28,729 bases of DNA, taken from contig JAAPAO010000465.1 in NCBI GenBank assembly GCA_013115145.1, forward strand, positions 1-28,729, given 5' to 3'. The translations under genes and the position numbers were made by a program. A model generated the notes under the pieces. That model worked only from the letters and a program-made list of their open reading frames with translations. It made no database searches and had not been told where the DNA came from. Shown piece after piece: positions 21,951 through 28,729 of this stretch. The stretch is from Perkinsus chesapeaki. Lineage: Eukaryota > Perkinsozoa > Perkinsida > Perkinsidae. Position 1 is the first letter of the stretch; each line of letters opens with the position of its first letter.

Positions 21951-22770
21951 TCTTGCTTTCCACTCGGATTGGTCACTCTGGTGTCCAATGCCTGTCGGGC
22001 CAGCCAGAGAAGTATGGCGGCTGAAGCCAGAGTGAATCCCATAACGATGTGAACCTACAGCCACCACAAACTGGTCCAGGTAGGAAGAAGAAAACAACAA
22101 CGCCTACTGGCAATAGAGTCTTCCTGACAATCACAACCCACTCCTCAGGGGTCCTGTTGGGGCAAGCTGAATGGACCGTCATAAGGGAGAGCCCCATAGT
22201 TCCACACCCTAAAATGATATTAGCTCTCAGAGAGGCCATCCACCGTACCAAGCAATATGAGGAGGACCATTGCAATAGCTTGGAGGCTCACACAGTGCAT
22301 CGGTGCCAGTTTGTTGTTAGCATTCAAGTAGTAGTCTTTGAGAATAATAACACCTGCTACTGCTGTAGGTATGAACACCTGATTCCACCACCGCCATCAT
22401 CATACCAAACCCCTTCCTTCCTCGAAGCCTACCCTGGCAGCTCCCATTGGCGTCTGGAGATTATCGAGTTGATGACAGTAATAGACCTTGCATTGCTCTC
22501 CATCCCCCTGGATGTCGAATGTCATATCAGCGATGAGCATTCCTATCATATATCTAACCCAAACACTGTCATTCCGGCCATCACCGCATCAGCAGCCTTA
22601 CATGAGTATCAGTATTGGTACCAGAGACACATAGGGCTTATTCTTGTCTGCTCCACTTTTCTTATCGGAAGGCATGATCAGGTACAATGCTACTACGACT
22701 AGGGCCGCCGCACCACTTTTTAAACTCAAATCACTGACGGTAAGCACAACTCGGGTCGATGACAGTCATC
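21947..22770 (-). CDS. Multi-pass membrane protein, family not recognised
   Basis: Exons on the minus strand recovered by frame: upstream part to 22602, then 22553 to about 22450, then segments joined by introns of 54, 40 and 53 nt, ending in TGA at 21947. The encoded hydrophobic stretches are AAALVVVALYLIM, SLVPILILIYMIGMLIAD, FIPTAVAGVIIL, LQAIAMVLLILLGCGTMGLS and VMGFTLASAAILLWLARQAL, giving four to six membrane spans. The C terminus is RVTNPSGKQD. The start codon is unresolved because the frame has no ATG before the first membrane segment; a short first exon near 22770 is likely. The long plus-strand open frame at 22049-22702 is the shadow of this gene. Confidence 0.58.
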
Positions 22771-22803
22771 ATCATCACAGCATGACTTAAGGAGCCATAA
22801 GAC

Positions 22804-24648
22804 TCAAAACAACAACAGTCTCGGTTGTGGAAGGACCTTCGAGTACGTAGAGGGTGTTCTCGACATAAACTTCGTCTGTTGCTGCTGCTGCTGTTGAGGT
22901 GCCGAAAGCGTGTATGGTCCCGGTGGTGAGTACACCCCAACAGAGGTACTACTAGCGTTGTATTGCGGTAGCATCGGTCGGGCTAATCCTGCTGCATTGA
23001 CGACCCTAGTGGGAGATGACGCGGCTCTCGAGGGCACTGGAGGGTTAACTTTCACTTGCACACCCTGCTGAGGCCCTCCTGGCATCCCGACTGTGTTCTG
23101 AGCTTGCTTAGTGTCCACTGCACTGGACACTCGCCGACTAGGCCTTCGATGGCCACTATGAGACACTCGCGATGCCCTCGAACTCTGTCCCGATGGTTGT
23201 GTCGCCGCGGATGCTAGATCCCGGAATGTGACCAGTCCTATCCTTTGAGTGTCCAGAAGGCGAAATAGCCTTCTGCCCTCCTTTGGTGTCATACCGACTT
23301 GCTCCACTATAGCAGCGAAATCTATCGGCTCGAAGCGTGTAAAAAGGTTGAAGGTGCCTTCCCCTTTACAAAGAGCTTCGATGCAGTCCTCCAAAGAGCC
23401 GTATCTGACAACAACGGCAAAGCATTCCGACACACTGTCCCGTCGTTCTAGGGTAAGCTACTTGGAGATGATCCTCGAGTAGGTCTCCTTGACAAGATTC
23501 TCCGATGTCACCATTGCTGGGCCACCGCCATCTTCACACTGCAGCAGCGACTGGCTCTGCTCTTTTCCTGGGGGAGGCGACCGTGGTGTCTGACAGAGCC
23601 AGGAAGATGAGACTGTCGAGCTGCCCGGGAACACTACCGGTGATGTTGCGGACCTTCGAGGTGACCTGTTGCCTTCTCGAGAGAGGCCCCATCCAGGACT
23701 CCCTGCACTCACGAACAGCTGAACAAGCAGTAAACACTTCACTTCCCTCAGGAGCCTACCCGAGAGCCTTTCACACGGGGAGAGCTCAGCCTGTGGGCTA
23801 GAGATGACCGAGGTGAGATCGACCGCTGAAGGCTATTACGAGGAGACACGAGGGCAGGTGTGCTGATTCGCCAAAGCCTGCCGATTACTGTAATACACAG
23901 GTCCGCACTACCTAGCCCTCTTCGCGCCCTCTCCAGCAACAACAGCCTGTGTAGCATCACGGTGCAGTGGCGGCAAGCCCGCTGAGGGGAGACTGGCGAA
24001 GCTCTGCGGATGGCAAACTCCAGGGACAGACTTCGGGACACTTCGGAGAGTACCTCCCGCACTTGCGGTGCTCCACGTATTTCCTGTCCCTTCGTTCCCC
24101 ATAGCCCGCCGCCTGCTGAATGTGAATATCCAGTACGCAGGAGTGTCTTACCAGTGATAGGAGGGACAGGTACTGTGTTACTCGGACCAGCTGCTGCGAA
24201 GGTCGAACCAACGACCGAAGAGGATTGTCTTGTTATTCCCGCTGTGCTCCTACGCTGCTTACGAGAACATATCTCTCTGAGTAACACGACCGTGAATTTA
24301 GCAAAGGGAGCTACCAAATGCTTTATAAACTACGGAACGGCGATGATCCCCCGGAAGTTCGTATTATGTACGAAGTTGCTGATAAGAGATGGTCTCGGGT
24401 CGTTCCTCCCGCCACGGTATAAACGAATTTTCATATTTCAATTGCGCGCCATTGAGCAAACTGAAGAAATTGATGAATACACTGAGCCGACTTTGCACTT
24501 TAACTACCACACGAGCCACCAAGCGAGACACCATATCGAGCCATGATCTATATACCCATGAGAGGATCATGACATCCGAGGCACTCCAGGAGGAGACACC
24601 AGCCCGCGAACTTTCAATACGACGGCCATGATATCTCAGCACCCTCAT
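22804..24648 (-). CDS. EF-hand-like protein with long Ser/Pro/Arg-rich N-terminal region
   Basis: The last exon, 23434-22804, encodes VSECFAVVVRYGSLEDC, then FTRFEPIDFAAIVEQVGM and GRRLFRLLDTQRIGLVTF, an EF-hand pair pattern whose loops lack most of the canonical acidic ligands, so calcium binding is doubtful. A low-complexity tail with Gln7 follows. Upstream coding segments join in frame through introns of 27 nt (23461-23435), 41, 49, 50 and 36 nt. They encode Ser/Pro/Arg-rich sequence (NSLQRSISPRSSLAHRL, REGNRSPRRSATSPVVF), as in regulatory or cytoskeletal proteins. Without the 27-nt intron a TAG would sit in frame, so its excision is required. The 5' end is unresolved; the ATG at 24648 (MRVLRYHGRRIESSRAG) is a possible first exon. 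The neighbouring coiled-coil gene stops 48 bp upstream of it. Confidence 0.6.
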
Positions 24649-24695
24649 GATTTCATCAATTCGTTTCCGTCCTGACCGTACCCCTCGTAGCCTTA

Positions 24696-25389
24696 TTACC
24701 CCAATGCCTCCTTCACTATCTGCTCGGCAACAGATAAAGCATCATCATCGTTATCGCCAATAACTCCTGGAAACGGTGAATCTGCCAATGTCCATCATCT
24801 CCACTACTCCACCAATATTACCGTAATTTTCACTCAGCGACACCACACCAGACACGCCTTTTCCCCCCGCCTGTGAGGTGGCGTTCTTAGGTTCCCACAT
24901 ATCGCCATCGGACGGCTTGCCAATCGGCGAGCCAGGCGGTACTGGAGTCGGAGGTGCCGCATCGGGGGCCGGGTGAACCCCCGAGATTCGCTTTAATTCA
25001 TAACAAAGCTGAGCAACCTGAAATATCATCGAAATTGAGGATAGACGAGAGAGATTCACATTACGGTTGAACGGAGCTCGTGGAGTTCCGAGGCGACCTG
25101 AGTATCCCTCGGAGGAGGAGCACTGGTGACTGACTTGGCATCCGGGACACTTGCACAAAGCCGGCTGACCTGTCAGAGCGATAATTATGGTGTGCTGTGA
25201 TGAGCTATATGGACTTACTTGGGCCTGCAAGGACCTCACTTGCCCCTCGAGCAGTCCGAGTCTGTCAGAACTAACAGGAGACGTGATGACTCTCGGCGAC
25301 GGCGAGGACTGCGGCAACAGGGGAAATGAGGGGAATATGGTGGTTGCCGAATATATACTGACACAGCCACGGTAGTAGGGATATGACAA
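24696..25389 (-). CDS. Coiled-coil protein; no ATG visible at its 5' end
   Basis: Coding segments on the minus strand: about 25352 to 25220 (VSSDRLGLLEGQVRSLQAQ), then after a 50-nt intron VSRLCASVPDAKSVTSAPPP, then after a 47-nt intron VAQLCYELKRISGVHPAPD, a Pro/Gly-rich part, and after a 46-nt intron the C terminus GVIGDNDDDALSVAEQIVKE, stop at 24696. All joins are in frame. Heptad spacing of Leu/Val suggests a coiled coil. On this strand no ATG occurs in any frame between about 25150 and 25567, so the start lies in an unseen exon or is not AUG. A strong acceptor (CCCCTGTTGCCGCAG) at 25353-25367 suggests an upstream exon. Function unknown. Confidence 0.52.
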
Positions 25390-25502
25390 TAACGCAACAG
25401 GAGAAGTGGCGTGTGGTCCTAGTATGGCGAAACACTAGCAACACCTCGGTAGTACAATAACAACGAGATGACGACGACCAAGTGTGAGGACGGAGCTGGA
25501 GG

Positions 25503-25534
25503 TTTACTGGTGGAGGGCGAAGCCCGCCAGTAAA
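25503..25534. other. Strong GC-rich hairpin between two minus-strand genes
   Basis: TTTACTGG at 25503-25510 pairs with CCAGTAAA at 25527-25534, and inside it GGGC and GCCC close a three-base GAA loop, with one bulge or mismatch on the way. It sits in the spacer between the ZIP gene end (25587) and the coiled-coil gene, about 110 bp from the latter. It may be an RNA structure in a leader or 3' region. A role in 3' processing is only a guess. Confidence 0.6.
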
Positions 25535-25586
25535 GGATTAAAGCCTATTTAAATAATAATGTAAATCCATGATATGAATGCTGCTG

Positions 25587-26519
25587 TTATGACCAAACTG
25601 CAAGTACAGCCATGAAGGCATAACCCAGAAGGAGCATAATACCCTAACAACATACCTCAACTGCAGTGGAGAGAGGACTTACCTTCCCCAAGGTCTGAGT
25701 AGTATGCTCCTCGAATGCCATTGGTAAAAACTCAATAGTACAGACGTAAATGAAGGTCCCAGCGGCAAGTCCGGAGAAAATAGCTGATACCAAATCTGGC
25801 AAAGGCAATATGGAAAATCTCCCCCGGTGGCCTATCTTACCCGCCGTAGCCTCGACCGTCTGGGAAATTATCATACCGAAAGCAATACCCAATGGCGTGG
25901 ATAAAGCGAAGGCCACCCATTGAGCCCATGTAGCCTGTTTGGTCATACTTGCGCTTGCAAGGGCAACCCCGAGAGCGTAAGCTGCCAATCCTTTATGAGC
26001 AATTGATGCTACAGAAATGGCTAGAGTAGATTTAACACCAACTGCACTGCCCAGAGATAAACCCTCGGCAAGAGAGTGAATGGTCAAGGCAACAAATACA
26101 AGAATAGCTGAAAAGATCCCCTTCGGGGATGACTCGGAGACGGCTGCCGCTGGCCCCTCAGATCGCACAGTGTCGCCGGCATTAACCTTTGATGCTTCTT
26201 CATCTACCTCCCCATCCTCGGATATGACTTTGGCAACCGAGTAAGTATGGATAAGTTTATCAAGTAAAAAAAGTAAGATAAATGCATTGCCAGCAAGACA
26301 CTGTCCCAGAGGGAAATCTAAGTATGCTTTTAGGGTAGTCGAGGCACCATCAAGCATATGATTGAATGCCACAGAAAGCATCACACCACTTGCTAAGGCA
26401 CAGCCACAACCGAACCAGAGTGACCCTCTACCAGCGACAGACGCCAGTAGCAAACCGACAAAGGCCACTACGACTTCGACAAGTATGACAACTATCTTTA
26501 TTATTAAATCTGGTGACAT
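25587..26519 (-). CDS. ZIP-family metal transporter, copy A
   Basis: Two exons, 26519-25683 and 25643-25587, with a 39-nt intron, give 297 aa. Eight hydrophobic segments are visible. Segment IV carries HSLAEGLSLG and segment V HKGLAAYALG, the paired His motifs that line the metal path in ZIP (SLC39) transporters. Segment VI contains STPLGIAFGM, segment VII GTFIYVCTIEFLP, and the short second exon supplies segment VIII (GIMLLLGYAFMAVLAV). The cytoplasmic loop between segments III and IV is acidic and lacks the His cluster found in the next copy. Import of zinc or iron into the cytosol is the family role; metal and membrane are not determinable here. It is the most diverged member of a three-gene head-to-tail array. 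Confidence 0.92.
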
Positions 26520-26704
26520 GTAACGAGAACAAAGGCCTAGTACATAGTCGAAATAACATTTAAAGATAACTCAATAACTCTATGAAGGGAATCAAACAGG
26601 ACGTATTCAAGATGTATCTATCGATCACAAGGTTCCTGGGGACACCACGGCAGTCGCGGATTAAATAACAAAGAAGGAAAGATGAGGTTGAACAATGTAG
26701 CAGA

Positions 26705-27723
26705 TTAATGATCATGGCCATCATCGAGCTCGCCATGATCATGTACATCAGACCATATTGGAAGAATAGCCATCAAGGTGAAGCCAATTATAAACATTAG
26801 AGCCTGAAAGAAGACATGATTCTACAACAGTGATGACGAAAGGACTCAAGCGGCGGCGGTGGTACTTTGATTAGAAATCTATCTCGGTTGGACTTGAAGG
26901 TTAGTGGCATGAACTCCATCGTGCTTACATATATGAAGGTACCAGCTGCAAGGGAATTGGCAATACCACCAAATATCCCTAAAATAGAGCATATATAACA
27001 TTATTAATAATAATACTACTTACCTGCACTATCTTCACCAAGACTACCAAGCCAACCAATAATAATACCGATAGGTGTACCAAGAGAGAATATGCCACCG
27101 TAAAGGATTAATCGATATGTAGCAACTTCAGCTTCAACTAGACTAGCACCAAGAGCAAAGGCTGCTAACCCTTTATGAATGAGTATAGCTATCAATGTTC
27201 CATATAGACCATCGACATCACTGGCAGCACCAGTAGCCATACCCTCCAATATAGCATGAATTGATAGAGCTAAAAATACAAAGACCGCAGAAGTCTCAGT
27301 GAGCGCGTCCGGATGGATATGATGATGATGGTTCTCCTGCAAAGACTCTTGCTCTTTAGGAACCTCAGCTTGGCTCTCGGCATCAAGCTCGGGACCATGT
27401 TCACATATAGCAGGTTGATGTTTATGCTCGAAATAAGAGTGAATCCCTTCTTCAAGTAAAGCAAGGAACCCGATAGACAATGCAGCTAAGAGGTAGGCAA
27501 ATGGGTAACCATTTAAATAATCACTTGACCAAGACTCTAACCCTTCTACACCTTCAGGTAGACTATGTGTTAGGCCAGTAGCTAGCAAAACACCACTGGC
27601 AATAGCACAACCGATTGTAAAGAACTTAGACTTCCTAAAGTAAAAGGATATCCAAATACCCAAGATAGCCGCTAATAGAGTAGTAAATATAGACACGAGC
27701 TTCCAGACGCCTATGGAGTCCAT
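26705..27723 (-). CDS. ZIP-family metal transporter, copy B, His-rich
   Basis: Three exons, 27723-27024, 26978-26866 and 26803-26705 (introns 45 and 62 nt), give 303 aa. Membrane segments IV and V hold HAILEGMATG and HKGLAAFALG. The loop between segments III and IV is His-rich (YFEHKHQPAICEHG, then ENHHHHIHPD), a usual metal-sensing or buffering feature. Segment VII is AAGTFIYVSTMEFMP. After segment VIII (FIIGFTLMAILPIW) the protein ends in a second His/Asp cluster (DVHDHGELDDGHDH). The 45-nt intron 1 and its flanking exon sequence are almost identical to copy C. The 185 bp separating it from copy A would include both genes' untranslated regions. Confidence 0.94.
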
Positions 27724-28289
27724 TACAATAAAATGGAAGGGACAAAGGTCTGATTAACAGTAAGCGAGATGCCATACCATCCACCACGACGATTATTATC
27801 AAGACAAAACGTGCTCGGATCAATCTCGCTAGACAGCAGCTTGTGTCGAGCGGTTCAATCAACTACTAGCCTAGAGTCAGTTGTCTAGCTCGAACTACTA
27901 GACCTAGACGCGGAAAACGCACCCACAGGATTCATCATCTCAACGGTGTTGGGTATGTTCTCAAAAGCGTTTATTTAGAATTCATCCCATAGGAGGACGT
28001 TCTGGATTAGGTCTTGCCCCCTGCAGGCCCCGTCTAAGTCGTGTCATTAGTCGACACTGAATGTACCACCCAATACGCCACAACAAGAGACGTATGTAGT
28101 TTTAGTAGGAAACTTGACAATATTGATGATTATTATAACCCTGTCGGGGTTGAGTAACCGCGAGAATAATCACAACACTATCATCTGCAGTGTGCAGATT
28201 ACAGTATTAACGCTCACTAAGCGAGGAAAAATGAATGATGAACCTTGTGGATACGACGACAATGCGACGGGAGCACGTCGTCACAATAA
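27724..28289. other. Spacer between ZIP copies B and C
   Basis: Upstream region of copy B and 3' region of copy C. I see no gene. It holds a perfect inverted repeat at 28183-28199 (ATCTGCA, GTG, TGCAGAT) and short repeats of AACTACTAG near 27859 and 27893. No RNA gene or mobile element was recognised. Confidence 0.5.
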
Positions 28290-28729
28290 TTAATGGTCAT
28301 GGTCATGATGGTCATGATTATCACTATGATCATGTACCTCTGCCCAGATAGGGAGGATGGCCATAACAGCGAATCCCGCGATAAACATGAGGGCCTACGA
28401 TTGGACATAGATAGAGTATAATGTGATGTGCGTAAGTTACCTTGATTAAGAATCTGTCGCGGTGTAGCTTGAAAACAATGGGCATGAACTCCATCGTGCT
28501 TACATAGATGAAGGTACCAGCTGCAAGGGAGTTGGCAATACCACCAAATATCCCTAAAATAAAGCGTATATAACATTATTAATAATAATACTACTTACCT
28601 GCGCTATCTTCACCAAGACTACCAAGCCAACCAATAATAATACCGATAGGTGTACTAAGAGAGAATATGCCACCGTAAAGGATTAATCGATATGTAGCAA
28701 CTTCAGCTTCAACCAGACTAGCACCAAGA
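28290..28729 (-). CDS. ZIP-family metal transporter, copy C, 5' part beyond the window
   Basis: The C-terminal part only. Exons 28729-28599 (continuing off the window), 28553-28441 and 28394-28290, with introns of 45 and 46 nt. They encode segments from LGASLVEAEVATYRLILYGG through SLAAGTFIYVSTMEFMP and FIAGFAVMAILPIW to a tail with an even denser His cluster (EVHDHSDNHDHHDHDH). From 28517 rightward the DNA, including intron 1, is nearly identical to copy B at 26945 and beyond. Left of it the second intron and last exon differ clearly. This points to recent duplication or conversion covering the internal part of the gene. Confidence 0.9.

Noticed and set aside
22049-22702. 217-codon plus-strand open frame
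   Set aside because: The minus strand over the same interval encodes hydrophobic segments joined by consistent introns, and the plus frame has no recognisable motif; it is an antisense shadow.
24010-24546. 178-codon plus-strand open frame
   Set aside because: Overlaps Ser/Pro/Arg-rich exons of the minus-strand EF-hand gene that join with good splice signals; no motif in the plus frame.

Overview
This is a compact, intron-dense eukaryotic (protist) nuclear segment. Almost every gene is split by GT-AG introns of about 37-60 nt, with a second class of only 23-34 nt, and neighbouring genes are often separated by about 100 bp. The mix of gene families (divergent TATA-binding protein, peroxin-13-like protein, mitochondrial uL22, SNAP-type SNARE, C2/DysF protein, ZIP transporters) together with tiny introns suggests an alveolate, perhaps a Perkinsus-type protist. 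That placement is inference. I saw no bacterial operons, tRNA, rRNA, CRISPR or intact transposon.

Layout, plus strand first. 1-705 holds no recognisable gene. 706-2696 is a ten-exon betaine-type aldehyde dehydrogenase; 2805-3625 a divergent TBP; 3715-5246 a TCAIM-like protein with a J-like domain. On the minus strand, 5682-6932 and 7839-9086 are two intronless, tandem NADP isocitrate dehydrogenases with signs of recent gene conversion. Plus-strand genes resume with a Qbc-SNARE (9326-10198), a PEX13-like peroxin (10298-11771), a small basic, probably mitochondrial protein (11895-12206), mitochondrial uL22 (12290-13603) and a C2 plus DysF protein (13698-16602). The last is interrupted by a 28-bp satellite array with an assembly gap at 14290-14388. 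An RS/coiled-coil/NTF2-like protein follows (16706-18143).

From 18264 to the right edge nearly everything is on the minus strand: an unrecognised protein (18264-19553), a five-finger U1-type zinc-finger protein (19644-21357), a multi-pass membrane protein (21947 to about 22770), an EF-hand protein (22804 to about 24648), a coiled-coil protein with no visible AUG (24696 to about 25389), and a head-to-tail array of three ZIP metal transporters, the last cut by the window edge. One short plus-strand gene (21486 to about 21950) diverges from the zinc-finger gene.

The genes do not form one pathway. Themes are mitochondrial function (uL22m, the 90-aa protein, the TCAIM-like protein, perhaps the aldehyde dehydrogenase), peroxisome and membrane traffic (PEX13-like, SNARE, C2/DysF), NADPH supply (IDH pair) and metal transport (ZIP array). 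All exon models were built by hand from reading-frame continuity and splice signals. Coordinates are exact where exons are listed and approximate where stated.
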